From Pirellulaceae bacterium (lineage in GTDB: Bacteria; Planctomycetota; Planctomycetia; Pirellulales; Pirellulaceae), in contig BPJU01000026.1 in assembly GCA_026004775.1 (NCBI GenBank), positions 1 to 52,740 of the forward strand: DNA of 52,740 nucleotides, in the 5' to 3' direction. The notes under the pieces were generated by a model that had not been told where the DNA came from, ran no database searches, and saw only the letters and a list, made by a program, of their open reading frames with translations. The translations under genes were made by a program, and so were the position numbers. Within the stretch, counting starts at the first letter, position 1; every line of letters begins with the position of its first letter. Below, piece after piece: positions 25,551-35,050 of the stretch.

Positions 25551-26579
25551 TTAGAACAGGGTTCCGGTGGTGTCGTGTGAGTCTTTGGGGGAGGGTAGGT
25601 TCAGGTGCGTGTAGGCTTTGGCCAGGGCGACACGACCCCGCGGGGTGCGCACCAGCAGTTCCGAGCGGAGCAAGAACGGTTCGACTTCATCCTGCAAGGT
25701 GTCGGCGGAGACGTTGAGCGTGTGGGCGATCGCCTCCAGTCCGGCCGGACCTCCTCCAAAGACGCGAATCAGCGTTTCCAAATAGCGCCGATCCAACCGG
25801 TTCAGCCCCAACGGATCGACTCCGATCATCTGCATCGCATCCAGGACAACCTGGGGCGTGATGACACCGGCGGCCCGACTTTGTGCGTAGTCGCGGGCCC
25901 ACCGCAGCAAATTGTTGGCGATGCGGGGGGTGCCGCGACTGCGTTGGGCCAGCAACTGGGCAGCTTCTGGATCGAGTTGGACCTGGAGCTTCACGGCGTT
26001 GCGCAGCAAAATGGCCGCCAACTCGTCCAGTTCATAGAAGTCCAGGTGTTCGCGGATCAAGAACCGGTCGCGCAGCGGTGCCGACAACAAACCGGCTCGC
26101 GTGGTGGCCCCGATCAGCGTGAACGGTTTCAGGGGCAGGCTTACCGTGCGGGCCTGAATACCCTCGCCCAGCACGATGTCGATCCGAAAATCCTCCATGG
26201 CCGTGTACAAGTACTCCTCGACGGCCTTGGGCAGACGGTGGATTTCGTCGATAAAGAGCACCGAGCGTTCTTCGGCGTTGGTCAGAAACGGTACCAGATC
26301 CCGCGGAGCTTTCAGGGCCGGGCCCGAGGCGTAGGTGACCGGCACGCCCAGTTCGTTGGGGATGCAGGTGGCCAGTGTGGTCTTTCCCAGTCCCGGCGGT
26401 CCATCGAACAGGACATGACCGAGGGCTTCCCCGCGGCGGCGAGCCGCCTCGACGGCGATGGCCAGCCGTTCCAGTACGTCGCGCTGGCCGATCACGTCGG
26501 CAAACCGCTGGGGCCGAAGCTGCGGATCGTCGTCGCTGCGGGAGGTGGCTTGAGGACCGATTATCTTTTGCCGGGACAT
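25551..26579 (-). CDS. ruvB: Holliday junction helicase subunit RuvB
   Basis: A 342-residue RuvB, the hexameric AAA+ motor that drives branch migration with RuvA. Walker A is GPPGLGKTT, Walker B is LFIDEIHRL, sensor 1 is IGATTRAGLLSAPLRDRF and the arginine-sensor region is SRGTPRIANNLLRW. A winged-helix C-terminus follows (VEPFLLRSELLVRTPRGR). It is the last gene of ispF-ruvC-ruvA-ruvB. Confidence 0.97.
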   Translation of the reverse strand: MSRQKIIGPQATSRSDDDPQLRPQRFADVIGQRDVLERLAIAVEAARRRGEALGHVLFDGPPGLGKTTLATCIPNELGVPVTYASGPALKAPRDLVPFLTNAEERSVLFIDEIHRLPKAVEEYLYTAMEDFRIDIVLGEGIQARTVSLPLKPFTLIGATTRAGLLSAPLRDRFLIREHLDFYELDELAAILLRNAVKLQVQLDPEAAQLLAQRSRGTPRIANNLLRWARDYAQSRAAGVITPQVVLDAMQMIGVDPLGLNRLDRRYLETLIRVFGGGPAGLEAIAHTLNVSADTLQDEVEPFLLRSELLVRTPRGRVALAKAYTHLNLPSPKDSHDTTGTLF

Positions 26580-26653
26580 GGATCCATCGTTTTTCGCGGA
26601 ACAGAGGGCCGATCAATGGGTGCTACCCCGGTGTGAGGCGGGCGGCACTTCGG

Positions 26654-27298
26654 CTAGGCGCGCCGGCCCGCCACATACAACACTTTGAAAACGGCTTGGA
26701 GCAACCCCTCGACATCGCTGAATTTATCGCCGCTTTTCAATGCTGCCTCTACCAACTGCCGCGCCTCGTGGGGCCCATGGCCCAATTGTACCAGCGCTTC
26801 GTAAGCGGCTTGCACGACGTCGGCCGGCGCGCTGTCGGAGGCGACCGCAGCGCTGTCGGGGGTCACCAGCAACGCGAACCGGGACATCTTCCGCCGCAAC
26901 TTGGCGACGATCCTTTCGGCCGTCGCCGGCCCGATCCCAGGTAACGCCGCCAGCCCTTTGGTGTTCTGTTGTTCGATGTCCAGCGCAATGTCGGCAACCG
27001 GACGCACCATGGCACGCAGAGCTTTCTTGACTCCCACGCCATCGACCGAACAAAACATCTCGAAGAATTCACGCTCTGCCGTGTGCAGGAAGCCTACTAA
27101 TCGAGGCGTCATGCGACCGCCGGCGGCGTTGCCTTCAATGTATTCGATCGTATGGAGTTCAACCGGATTGCCCAATTGGTTCTGAAGCCGCCGGCGGACC
27201 ATGTCCGGGACCAGCACTTCATAATCGAAAGGGCCGGCCGTCACCGTAACCGATTCGGTATCGACGGCTTTGAGCGTCCCGCAAATACGCGTTCTCAT
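26654..27298 (-). CDS. ruvA: Holliday junction helicase subunit RuvA
   Basis: A 214-residue RuvA, which binds the four-way junction and recruits RuvB. It has the OB-fold start ([19 protein letters not shown]), the first HhH ([19 protein letters not shown]), the second HhH ([20 protein letters not shown]) and the small C-terminal RuvB-binding domain ([20 protein letters not shown]). It lies 74 bases upstream of ruvB and 102 downstream of ruvC. Confidence 0.96.
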   Translation of the reverse strand: MRTRICGTLKAVDTESVTVTAGPFDYEVLVPDMVRRRLQNQLGNPVELHTIEYIEGNAAGGRMTPRLVGFLHTAEREFFEMFCSVDGVGVKKALRAMVRPVADIALDIEQQNTKGLAALPGIGPATAERIVAKLRRKMSRFALLVTPDSAAVASDSAPADVVQAAYEALVQLGHGPHEARQLVEAALKSGDKFSDVEGLLQAVFKVLYVAGRRA

Positions 27299-27400
27299 TC
27301 GTAGCTGCCTCGTTCTCTTCCCTTTTTCGTCACGTCGGTTTCAACTGCGCACGTTGTCGACCACGCCGCCCGAGTCCGCAGCCCGTAGCGGCGGGACGGC

Positions 27401-28030
27401 TCACCGCGCATCGCGCAAGCGTTTTGCCGGGCTTCGGAGCGCGTCCAGCACCCCCCTTTGCTGTTTGTACCAATGGCACACGGCAACGGCCAGAGCGTCG
27501 GCCACATCGCTCGGCTCGGGCAGCTCGTCCAGTTGGAGCTGCCGGCAGATGGCCCGCTGCATCTGCGCCTTCGGGCAATGCCCGCTGCCGGTGATCATGC
27601 GTTTGACGTGCGTCGCTGCATACGAAAACACCTCCACACCGCGGACGGCCGCGGCCAGACAGATCACGCCCCGTGCATGGCCCATCAGGATTGCCGTTCG
27701 AGGGCGTTCGTAGTGAGAAAACAGTTCCTCCAGGGCCATCTGGGCCGGCGCGTACTGCTCGAGCAGTTCGCCGAGACTCATGTAAAGTTCCTGGAGTCGT
27801 GCCGGCAGGCTGCCGCGCCGCGGACGGATCAGCCCGGCTTCCCGCAGGGCCCCCTGCCGAGGTTCCAGCACGGCATAACCGGTGCGATGCAATCCCGGAT
27901 CGATGCCGATCACATAAAGCTTGCCTTCCGGACCAGGCTCGCAACGCCCCGCGGCCTGCGAACAAGACTCGGGCGCGCCGCACCGCGCGCTTTTCGAAGA
28001 ACGGATTTCGTTTTCCATCTGCCGTATCAT
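27401..28030 (-). CDS. ruvC: Holliday junction resolvase RuvC
   Basis: A 209-residue RuvC, the RNase H-fold nuclease that cuts Holliday junctions. The acidic residues lie in VIGIDPGLHRTGYAVLE, MALEELF and the C-terminal DVADALAVAVCHW. It is longer than usual at the N-terminus by about 35 residues. The ATG overlaps the ispF stop (ATGA), implying coupling; ATG 28018 is an alternative start. Confidence 0.95.
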   Translation of the reverse strand: MIRQMENEIRSSKSARCGAPESCSQAAGRCEPGPEGKLYVIGIDPGLHRTGYAVLEPRQGALREAGLIRPRRGSLPARLQELYMSLGELLEQYAPAQMALEELFSHYERPRTAILMGHARGVICLAAAVRGVEVFSYAATHVKRMITGSGHCPKAQMQRAICRQLQLDELPEPSDVADALAVAVCHWYKQQRGVLDALRSPAKRLRDAR

Positions 28031-28596
28031 CCTTGTAACGGCGAGTCGCGTGGCGGACTGCTCGGCGCAGGTGCCGGCCCCGCTCGAGTTACCAGCGCGA
28101 CACAGGCAGCCGCGATCGCTTCACCCCGCCCCACCGCATCCAGCCGCTCGCCGGTCTTGGCCTTCACAGAAACCTGCTCGATTCCCACCTGGAGCAATTC
28201 GGCGATCCGACGGCGGATGGCGCTCTTATGCGGCGTAAGGCGGGGCTTCTCCGCGAAAACCGTGCAGTCGGCGTTCGCCACTCGCCAGCCTTCCTGCATC
28301 AGGCGTTCCACCACCTGGCGGACCATGTGGCTGGAATCTTGTCCGCGGTGAGCCGGACTGTCATCCGGAAACCACTCGCCGATATCCCCCCAGGCCAGCG
28401 CGCCGAGCAGAGCGTCGACGACGGCATGCAGCAGCACGTCCGCATCGCTGTGGCCGACCAAATGGTGATCCCAGGGGATCGTAATTCCGCCGATGCGCAG
28501 CGGTCCCCCCGGCTCAAGCCGATGCGTATCGTGCCCCCAACCGACTCGCCAAGGGAGGCTCTCAGCGTGAGAATCGCCAGTAACAATCTCCGTCAC
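28027..28596 (-). CDS. ispF: 2-C-methyl-D-erythritol 2,4-cyclodiphosphate synthase
   Basis: A 189-residue IspF of the MEP isoprenoid pathway. The zinc ligands are in GHDTHRL and GHSDADVLLHAVVDAL. The loop region is GDIGEWFPD and the C-terminus reads VKAKTGERLDAVGRGEAI. The start is placed at GTG 28596 behind AGGATGG, since the longer frame (to 28701) extends past the promoter candidate at 28667-28695. It heads the ruv operon, an unusual but plausible linkage. Confidence 0.9.
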   Translation of the reverse strand: MTEIVTGDSHAESLPWRVGWGHDTHRLEPGGPLRIGGITIPWDHHLVGHSDADVLLHAVVDALLGALAWGDIGEWFPDDSPAHRGQDSSHMVRQVVERLMQEGWRVANADCTVFAEKPRLTPHKSAIRRRIAELLQVGIEQVSVKAKTGERLDAVGRGEAIAAACVALVTRAGPAPAPSSPPRDSPLQG

Positions 28597-28666
28597 GGCG
28601 TTGGACCATCCTGGTGAATGGACTATTCTGAAGCGCAGCAGGTTCGCCGTAGCTGCGCCGTTGTCC

Positions 28667-28695
28667 TTTATAATGGAACAGGCGTTCACCAGCAA
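28667..28695 (-). promoter_or_regulatory. Candidate promoter for ispF-ruvCAB
   Basis: On the minus strand TTGCTG (28690-28695), 17-base spacer, TATAAA (28667-28672). It lies about 65 bases before GTG 28596, supporting the short start of ispF. Confidence 0.5.
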
Positions 28696-28766
28696 GCGCA
28701 ACCTGACAGCCGTACCCGCCGGGGTGGTGGTTGCGGGCGTTCCACTTCCCAGAAAAGATTCCTGAT

Positions 28767-29819
28767 ATGGCGATCATTGAAGTCCGCGGATTGACCAAAC
28801 ATTATCGGGTCTATCAGAAGCCTGAGGGGTTATGGGCTGCATTGCGAGGGTTGTTTCATCGCCGGTACGTGGAGGTGCAGGCGGTCCGCGGCATCGATCT
28901 GGACGTGGAGGAAGGCGAGTTTGTCGCGTTTCTGGGCCCAAATGGCGCCGGCAAAACCACGACGCTCAAGTTGCTCTCCGGCGTCATCTATCCGACCAGT
29001 GGTTCGGCCCGCGTGATGGGTTACGTGCCCTGGAAACGGGACAACGCCTACCGCCGCCAGTTCGCTCTGGTGATGGGCCAAAAAAACCAGCTCTGGTGGG
29101 ATCTGCCGGCCATCGAGTCGTTCCGGCTCCACCAGCAGATCTATGCCATCGCTCCGGAGGAGTTTCGTCGCAATTGTGACGAATTGACCGAGCTGCTCGG
29201 GGTGCGCGATCTGCTCTACCAGCCGGTACGGGAGTTGTCGCTGGGCGAGCGGATGAAGATGGAACTGACAGCCGCCTTGTTGCACTCGCCCCGCGTCCTG
29301 TTCCTGGATGAACCGACGATCGGCCTGGACGTGGTCGCTCAGCACAACATCCAACAATTCCTGCGCCATTACCAGGAACACCGCCGGATTACGATTCTCT
29401 TGACCAGCCACTACATGAAGGACGTAGCGGCTCTGTGCCGCCGGGTGGTGATCATCGCTCGAGGTCAGATCCAGTATGACGGCTCCCTGGCAGGCATCAT
29501 CGATCGGTTCAGCAAACACAAGATCGTGACGCTTCAATTCTGCGAGGGACAGGTGGTCGATCGGCTGGAACGTTTCGGACAGGTGCTCCAGGTGCAACAG
29601 CCCAAGGCGCGCTTGCGGGTGGCTCGCCAGGAAGTACCGCGAACTCTGGCCAGTATCCTGGCTACCTATGCCGTTCAAGATGTTGCTGTCGAAGATCCGC
29701 CTCTGGAAGAGGTGATTGCCGAGTTGTTTCATCGCGTCAATAGTGACCAGCAGGCACCAGATTCTGCCGGGCAAAAAGTGGAGGTGGAGACTGTGGAAGC
29801 CGGGCGGAGACGTGATTAG
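28767..29819 (+). CDS. ABC-2 type exporter, ATP-binding protein
   Basis: A 350-residue ABC ATPase of the NatA/COG4586 type. Walker A is [10 protein letters not shown], the signature is LSLGERMK, Walker B is [12 protein letters not shown] and the switch His is in LTSHYMKD. About 90 residues follow the ATPase core, as in this family. ATG 28767 gives the conserved start [16 protein letters not shown]. It forms an operon with the two permease genes downstream (gap 23 bases). The substrate is unknown. Confidence 0.93.
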   Translation: MAIIEVRGLTKHYRVYQKPEGLWAALRGLFHRRYVEVQAVRGIDLDVEEGEFVAFLGPNGAGKTTTLKLLSGVIYPTSGSARVMGYVPWKRDNAYRRQFALVMGQKNQLWWDLPAIESFRLHQQIYAIAPEEFRRNCDELTELLGVRDLLYQPVRELSLGERMKMELTAALLHSPRVLFLDEPTIGLDVVAQHNIQQFLRHYQEHRRITILLTSHYMKDVAALCRRVVIIARGQIQYDGSLAGIIDRFSKHKIVTLQFCEGQVVDRLERFGQVLQVQQPKARLRVARQEVPRTLASILATYAVQDVAVEDPPLEEVIAELFHRVNSDQQAPDSAGQKVEVETVEAGRRRD

Positions 29820-29842
29820 CCGTTGACAAGCGAGGCAATAAC

Positions 29843-30709
29843 GTGGAATCTGCGATTTCCGCCTGCCATCGATCCAGTTCTTTCCGGCAGCGATTGGCCA
29901 CCTGGTGGGTGATCCTGCGCGTGGCGCTCGAAGAACGGCTCGTTTACCGTGGCGATTTTGCCCTGGGGACTCTGATGCGCTTCTTGCCGATCATCACCCA
30001 GATTTTCCTTTGGCGGGCGGTCTTCGATGCCGTGCAGACGTCGGGCCGAGCGGACGTAGCCGGGTACCGGTTCGAGGACGTGGTGGCCTACTATCTGTTG
30101 ACGATGGTGGCACGGGCCTTTTCCAGCATGCCCGGCTTGGCCTCGGGAATCGCTGCCAGTATCCGCAACGGGGAAGTAAAAAAATTCATCATCCAGCCCG
30201 TGGATATGCTCGGCTTCTTGCTGCTCAGCCGCATTGCTCACAAACTGGCCTATTATTCCGTTGCGGTCGGCCCGTTTGCCTTGGTCTTCTTTCTCTGCCG
30301 GGGGTTCTTCCTGGACGGATGGCCGTCTTGGCCGGTACTGGCGGTTTTCTGTGCTTCGCTGGTATTGGGATTCTTCCTGGGATACTTCATCGAAGCCTGT
30401 ATCGGTCTGATCGGCTTCTGGTTCCTGGAAGTGAGTTCCCTGCTGTTTGTCTATATGCTGTTGAATTTCTTCCTGTCCGGGCACATGTTTCCGCTCGATA
30501 TGTTGCCGGGAGCGGCACGCCAATGGGTCGACTGGTTGCCGTTCAAATACCTGGCGTACTTCCCGGCTGCGGTGTTCTTGAACAAGCTTGCGTTTCCGCA
30601 GATGCTACGAGGATTGGCGATCGAGGTGGCGTGGCTGGTGGCGTTTGTGTTGTTGTCGCGGCTGGCCTGGAACCGCGGACTGCGGCGTTACAGTGCTTTT
30701 GGAGGATAG
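29843..30709 (+). CDS. ABC-2 family transporter permease (first subunit)
   Basis: A 288-residue membrane protein of the ABC-2/DUF990-type permeases (COG4587-like) with about six membrane segments. It starts at GTG 29843 behind GAGG seven bases away. The cytosolic motif IRNGEVKKFIIQPVDMLGF matches the coupling segment of this family. It pairs with the second permease and the preceding ATPase. Confidence 0.88.
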   Translation: MESAISACHRSSSFRQRLATWWVILRVALEERLVYRGDFALGTLMRFLPIITQIFLWRAVFDAVQTSGRADVAGYRFEDVVAYYLLTMVARAFSSMPGLASGIAASIRNGEVKKFIIQPVDMLGFLLLSRIAHKLAYYSVAVGPFALVFFLCRGFFLDGWPSWPVLAVFCASLVLGFFLGYFIEACIGLIGFWFLEVSSLLFVYMLLNFFLSGHMFPLDMLPGAARQWVDWLPFKYLAYFPAAVFLNKLAFPQMLRGLAIEVAWLVAFVLLSRLAWNRGLRRYSAFGG

Positions 30710-30710
30710 C

Positions 30711-31622
30711 TTGCGGACCATGAACAACCAGGCGATCCATCCACCGCAAAATGAGCCGTCGCGAATCGGCGGGCGCGGGCCGGCCTACCTGCGGCTGCTT
30801 TGGCTGTTCGCCTGCCACAGCCTGATACGCGATATGTCGTTCCGCATCAATTTCCTTATCGAGTGCGTCTCGTCGGTGTCGTGGGCCTTGATGAACATCG
30901 GCTTTTACTGGATCGTGTTCCGCCACACGCGGATGATCGGGCAGGATACTGGTTGGGGCGAGGCCGAATTCTTTGTTTTTCTCGCGACCACCTGGTTCAT
31001 CAACTCGCTGGTACAGACATTTTTCATGCCCAACGCCGAAGAATTCAGCGAACTGATACGAACAGGAAATCTGGATTTCGTGCTGCTCAAGCCGGTCGAT
31101 ACCCAATTCCTTGTTTCCTTCCGGCGGATGGACTGGTCATCTCTGTCGAATATGCTGACTGCCGGCGGGTTGATGGCGATCAGTTTGTGGCGGCTCGTTA
31201 CTCGCCCGGAAAATCCCTTGAAAATAGAACCAATTATCGTAGTATTGTATGTCTTTTATGTGTTGTGTGGAGTGGCGATTCTCTACAGCGTAATGATAGG
31301 ACTGGCGTCTACCAGTATTTGGTTGGGACGGAATCAGTCTTTGTATGATTTTTGGTTTTATATTACCAATTTTTCCCGGTATCCGATGGAGATCTATTAT
31401 CGAGGCTGGGGCAAAGTGTTGTGGGTTGCTTTCACCTTTGTGATTCCGGTGCTGGTGGTGGTCAACGTACCGGCCCGGCTGCTGGCTCGGCCCCTTTCGC
31501 CCCGAGCGTGGTGGGAGTGGCCTCTGGCGGGTTTCGCCGTAGTCGCCACACTGGCCAGCCTGATCGTCTCCCGGTGGGTTTTTCAAAGGGCCTTGCGCAG
31601 TTACCGCAGTGCCAGCAGCTAG
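30711..31622 (+). CDS. ABC-2 family transporter permease (second subunit)
   Basis: A 303-residue permease (COG3694-like) with about six membrane segments and the matching coupling motif IRTGNLDFVLLKPVDTQFLV. TTG 30711 lies five bases after GGAGG (30701-30705). ATG 30720, three codons on, would be 14 bases away, so TTG is preferred, though an annotation tool may choose ATG. The bases from about 31200 to 31390 are noticeably more A/T-rich than the rest of the gene. Confidence 0.86.
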   Translation: MRTMNNQAIHPPQNEPSRIGGRGPAYLRLLWLFACHSLIRDMSFRINFLIECVSSVSWALMNIGFYWIVFRHTRMIGQDTGWGEAEFFVFLATTWFINSLVQTFFMPNAEEFSELIRTGNLDFVLLKPVDTQFLVSFRRMDWSSLSNMLTAGGLMAISLWRLVTRPENPLKIEPIIVVLYVFYVLCGVAILYSVMIGLASTSIWLGRNQSLYDFWFYITNFSRYPMEIYYRGWGKVLWVAFTFVIPVLVVVNVPARLLARPLSPRAWWEWPLAGFAVVATLASLIVSRWVFQRALRSYRSASS

Positions 31623-31758
31623 CCCGCCCCGGCTCAGCCACTCGCCCGATAACCGGAAGGGCAGGATCCTCGGTTGGGGAAGCGGGGCACCTCGCGAAGC
31701 TTTGGGTAGCTAGGGAGCGACGTGTTGACAGCCTAGGTGATTTGGAGGGAGGTGGCCG

Positions 31759-32748
31759 GTGGCCGGTGACAGTCAAGCTCATAGCGATGCTCTCAGCAGC
31801 CGACCCCGATGGCTTGCCTACTTACAGCTCATGCGGCTGCCCAATGTTTTCACGGCGCTGGCCGACACCTTCATGGGCTACTGGATGGTTCTTTCAGGCA
31901 GCCATCCCTCCGTTGCCTTGGGGCTGGCGTTGCTTGCCACCGCCTGTCTGTACACGGCCGGGATGGTGCTAAACGACCTGTTCGATTTGGAGCAGGATCG
32001 CCGGGAGCGGCCGTTTCGGCCGCTCCCCAGCGGACGAGTTCCGATACGTCATGCCCAATGGTTGGGCTGGACGCTGCTGGTAATCGGCTGGTTGGCCGGC
32101 GTAAGCATTGGCTGGGTGAGCGAAGCCGAGTCGCGCCGGTACGTGCCGGCACTGCTGGCTAGCGTGCTTGCCGGCATGATCGTCGCGTATGATGCATGGG
32201 CCAAGCCGACGTTCTTGGGGCCATGGCTGATGGGCGCTTGCCGCTCGGGTAACATCCTGCTGGCGATGGGGGCGGCCTGGTGCAGTTCGTCGGACTCGAT
32301 ACGGTTTGCGACCATCGAGCAATCAACCATCGCCGGTGCGATAGGGGTGTACGTGGTGGGCATAACTTATTTTGCCCGCACGGAGGCCGAGCGGAGCCAC
32401 CGGGCCACGCTTCTGGGCGGCCTATGTTGCATGGCGTCAGGGTGGTTGCTGCTGGCAGCCATGCCGGTATCGTTCCAGGCACACCGGCGCCTGTCCGGTG
32501 CGGCGCTGGTCTGTTGGTACGTGCTGATTGTGGCGGCAGCCGCACCGCTGGTGCGGCGCCTGATCCTGGCGTGGGAAGAGCCGTCTCCCCCGCGAGTTCA
32601 ACATGCGGTGCGCTTGGCCATCTGGTCGCTGCTCTGGTGGGATACCGCTCTGCTGTTGCTCTATCCGGCCAACCGCTGGGCCGCACTGCTGGTGCTGTTC
32701 CTGTACCTCCCCATGCGCTGGCTGGGCCGCCGCGTATATGCGACGTAA
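31759..32748 (+). CDS. UbiA-family prenyltransferase, EboC-like
   Basis: A 329-residue polytopic membrane prenyltransferase. The first Asp-rich motif NDLFDLEQDRRERPFRPLPSGR and a second loop (AYDAWAKPTFLGPWLMGACR) are visible. The start GTG 31759 lies six bases after GGAGGGAGG. From what I know of the ebo/SCO3242-type clusters, this subfamily (EboC) is found with TIM-barrel and phosphodiesterase genes, which follow here. It may transfer a prenyl group or handle a prenylated metabolite. The quinone-pathway alternative (UbiA/MenA) is less likely because no quinone genes are nearby. Confidence 0.85.
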   Translation: MAGDSQAHSDALSSRPRWLAYLQLMRLPNVFTALADTFMGYWMVLSGSHPSVALGLALLATACLYTAGMVLNDLFDLEQDRRERPFRPLPSGRVPIRHAQWLGWTLLVIGWLAGVSIGWVSEAESRRYVPALLASVLAGMIVAYDAWAKPTFLGPWLMGACRSGNILLAMGAAWCSSSDSIRFATIEQSTIAGAIGVYVVGITYFARTEAERSHRATLLGGLCCMASGWLLLAAMPVSFQAHRRLSGAALVCWYVLIVAAAAPLVRRLILAWEEPSPPRVQHAVRLAIWSLLWWDTALLLLYPANRWAALLVLFLYLPMRWLGRRVYAT

Positions 32749-32861
32749 AGTTCCCGAGGATCACCTGCGGTTCGGGCCGCGTGGTAGTTATCATTACCCA
32801 TGACGGACGATGCAAAGTCATAACCGGGGATAGAGTCGCCGGCCTGCCGAGAGGTCGCAAG

Positions 32862-33698
32862 ATGTTAATCGGTTACAACACAAACGGCTGGGCCCATCAC
32901 CGGCTGGAGGACGCGATTACGATCCTCGCCGAGATCGGCTACCGGAGCGTGGCGATCAGTATCGACCACGGCGTCTTGGCGCCGCAGTCGGATTGGCAGC
33001 GGCAAGCGGACAGTGTGGCCCGCCTGTTGGAAGAGTTTCGGATGGCCAGTGTGATCGAAACCGGCGCCCGCTATCTGCTCGACCCACGGCACAAACACCA
33101 GCCGACGCTGGTAAGTGTCGATCCTGAGGCGCGGGCGGTTCGCCGGCGGTTGGTGGAACATGCCATCCGGTGTGCGGCGCGACTCGGCAGCCGGTGCGTG
33201 TCGCTATGGTCGGGAACCGCCTTGGACCGGGCGCCGTGCGAGGAGCTTTGGGGGAGGCTGGTAGGCGAGTTGGCGAAGTTGTGCGATTATGCGGAGCGGC
33301 ACCAGGTGGTGTTGGGCTTTGAGCCGGAGCCGGGGATGTTTGTGGCGACGATGCGGGACTTCGAACAGCTCTTGGAGCGGATCGACCACCCGCGACTCGG
33401 ACTGACGCTCGACATCGGCCACCTTTATTGTCAAAATGAAGAGCCGATCGAAGCATATATTGTTCGTTGGGCACCGCGGCTGGTCAATGTGCACATAGAA
33501 GATGCCCGCCGCGGCGTGCATGAGCATTTGATGTTTGGCGAGGGAGAGATCGATTTTCGGCGGGTGCTGGCCGGTTTTCGCCAGGCGCAGTACGCAGGCC
33601 CGATCCATGTGGAATTGAGCCGGCACAGCCATGAAGCTCCGCAGGCGGCTCGCCAAGCATTTCAGTTCCTGATGAAGCTCTGGAATGGATCGCCATGA
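32862..33698 (+). CDS. Sugar phosphate isomerase/epimerase (xylose-isomerase-like TIM barrel)
   Basis: A 278-residue TIM-barrel protein of the AP endonuclease 2/xylose isomerase-like superfamily. Metal-binding residues are visible in GFEPEPGMF, LTLDIGHLYC, NVHIEDARRGVHEHLMFGEGEIDF and IHVELSRHSH. ATG 32862 is preceded by GAGG seven bases upstream; the longer frame reaches far back into UbiA and is not used. The stop overlaps the next gene's start (ATGA), so it is coupled to the phosphodiesterase. It is shorter than and different in its N-terminus from the EboE I know. Confidence 0.88.
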   Translation: MLIGYNTNGWAHHRLEDAITILAEIGYRSVAISIDHGVLAPQSDWQRQADSVARLLEEFRMASVIETGARYLLDPRHKHQPTLVSVDPEARAVRRRLVEHAIRCAARLGSRCVSLWSGTALDRAPCEELWGRLVGELAKLCDYAERHQVVLGFEPEPGMFVATMRDFEQLLERIDHPRLGLTLDIGHLYCQNEEPIEAYIVRWAPRLVNVHIEDARRGVHEHLMFGEGEIDFRRVLAGFRQAQYAGPIHVELSRHSHEAPQAARQAFQFLMKLWNGSP

Positions 33699-35050
33699 CC
33701 GAGCAGAACGCGTCACGACCGGCTGTGGTGCTGTTGTCGATTCCGGCCCTGGCTCCAACAGACGTCGATCGTATGCCACATTTGCAGCGTGTGACGTCGG
33801 GCGGTTGCTGCGTCCCGCTTGTCCCCTCCTTCCCTGCCGTCACGTGGCCGGTACACGCAGCGATGGTCACGGGACTCAGCCCCAAAGATCACGGAGTGGT
33901 GGGTAACGGTTTTTTCTGGAGGGCCGAAGGGCGGGTAGAGATGTGGACGGCCGGAAACGAGGTGATCGCTGTGCCCCAGGTGTGGGATCGATTGCGGCAG
34001 GCGGCCCAGCTTCGGTCGGCCGTGTGGTTCCCGATGTTGGCTAAGCGGTCCAGTGCCGACTACGTCTGCATGCCGGCCCCTATCCACAATCCGGACGGGA
34101 CCGAATCCCTGTGGTGTTACACGAAACCGCCGGAATACTACCGGGAACTACTGGAACGGCTGGGACATTTCCCGCTCCAGCATTTTTGGGGGCCGCTGGC
34201 CAACATCAAGTCAACGGCTTGGATCGTCGATTCGGCCGTGATGGCGGCTGAGCGGTTTCGGCCGGATTTCTTCTTCATCTACCTGCCGCATTTGGACTAT
34301 GCGGCGCAACGTACCGGCCCGCAAAGTCCCGAAGCCGCCACTGCCGTAGGGGAACTCGACCAGCAGATCGGCCGGCTGGCAGAGGGGTTGCAAGCCGCTT
34401 ATGGCGGCAGGCCGATCACGTGGTTGGTGGCCGGCGAGTATCGGATTGTGCCCGTCGATCATGTACTTTATCCGAATCGGTTGTTGCGCGAGGCGGGTTA
34501 TTTGGTTGTGCGGGAGAGTGAGCAGGGGGAGTTGTTGGATGTCGGGGCCAGTCAGGCTTGGGCCATGGTCGACCACCAGTACTCGCACGTGTTCGTGCGG
34601 GATCAGGATCCGGCGGTGGCTCGCCGTGTGGCACAGCTCTTTTCCGGAGAGCCTGGGGTAGCTGAGGTGTTGGTGGGACCGGAGCGGGCCAAGTACGGAT
34701 TGGACTGTGACCGAGCCGGAGACGTGATCGTCATTTCGTCACCCAACAGTTGGCAGGCGTATTATTGGTGGCTGGCGGACGAGAAAGCTCCGGCCTTTGC
34801 TCGAACGGTCGATATCCACGCCAAACCTGGTTACGACCCCGTTGAACTGCACTTCGACCCGGTGCGCCGGGCCATCCCGATCGATGCTACGCTTGTCCGA
34901 GGCTCGCATGGTGCACCGGCCGCGGATCCGTCTCAATGGACCGTGTTTCTGGCTTCCGAGGCGAGCCTTGCGCCGCAACCGACCCCGATGAGTGACCGGG
35001 GGGTATTCGGCGCGGTGCTGGCCGCCTGTGGGATCAAAGAAGCGGATTGA
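33695..35050 (+). CDS. EboF-like nucleotide pyrophosphatase/phosphodiesterase
   Basis: A 451-residue alkaline-phosphatase-superfamily protein. The nucleophile Thr lies in PSFPAVTWPVHAAMVTGLSP, metal residues in YLPHLDYAAQRTGPQSP, and the GEYRIVPVDHVLYPNRLLRE segment replaces the S-D-H-G motif, as in the phosphodiesterase of ebo clusters. GSHGAP near the end supplies the last His. It is coupled by a 4-base overlap to the TIM-barrel gene. The cytosolic protein has no signal peptide. Substrate unknown. Confidence 0.87.
   Translation: MTEQNASRPAVVLLSIPALAPTDVDRMPHLQRVTSGGCCVPLVPSFPAVTWPVHAAMVTGLSPKDHGVVGNGFFWRAEGRVEMWTAGNEVIAVPQVWDRLRQAAQLRSAVWFPMLAKRSSADYVCMPAPIHNPDGTESLWCYTKPPEYYRELLERLGHFPLQHFWGPLANIKSTAWIVDSAVMAAERFRPDFFFIYLPHLDYAAQRTGPQSPEAATAVGELDQQIGRLAEGLQAAYGGRPITWLVAGEYRIVPVDHVLYPNRLLREAGYLVVRESEQGELLDVGASQAWAMVDHQYSHVFVRDQDPAVARRVAQLFSGEPGVAEVLVGPERAKYGLDCDRAGDVIVISSPNSWQAYYWWLADEKAPAFARTVDIHAKPGYDPVELHFDPVRRAIPIDATLVRGSHGAPAADPSQWTVFLASEASLAPQPTPMSDRGVFGAVLAACGIKEAD

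Noticed and set aside
28660-28676. TATAAT-like word on the plus strand as promoter of the ABC exporter
   Set aside because: No -35 at a proper distance on the plus strand; on the minus strand the same bases form a well-spaced promoter for ispF.
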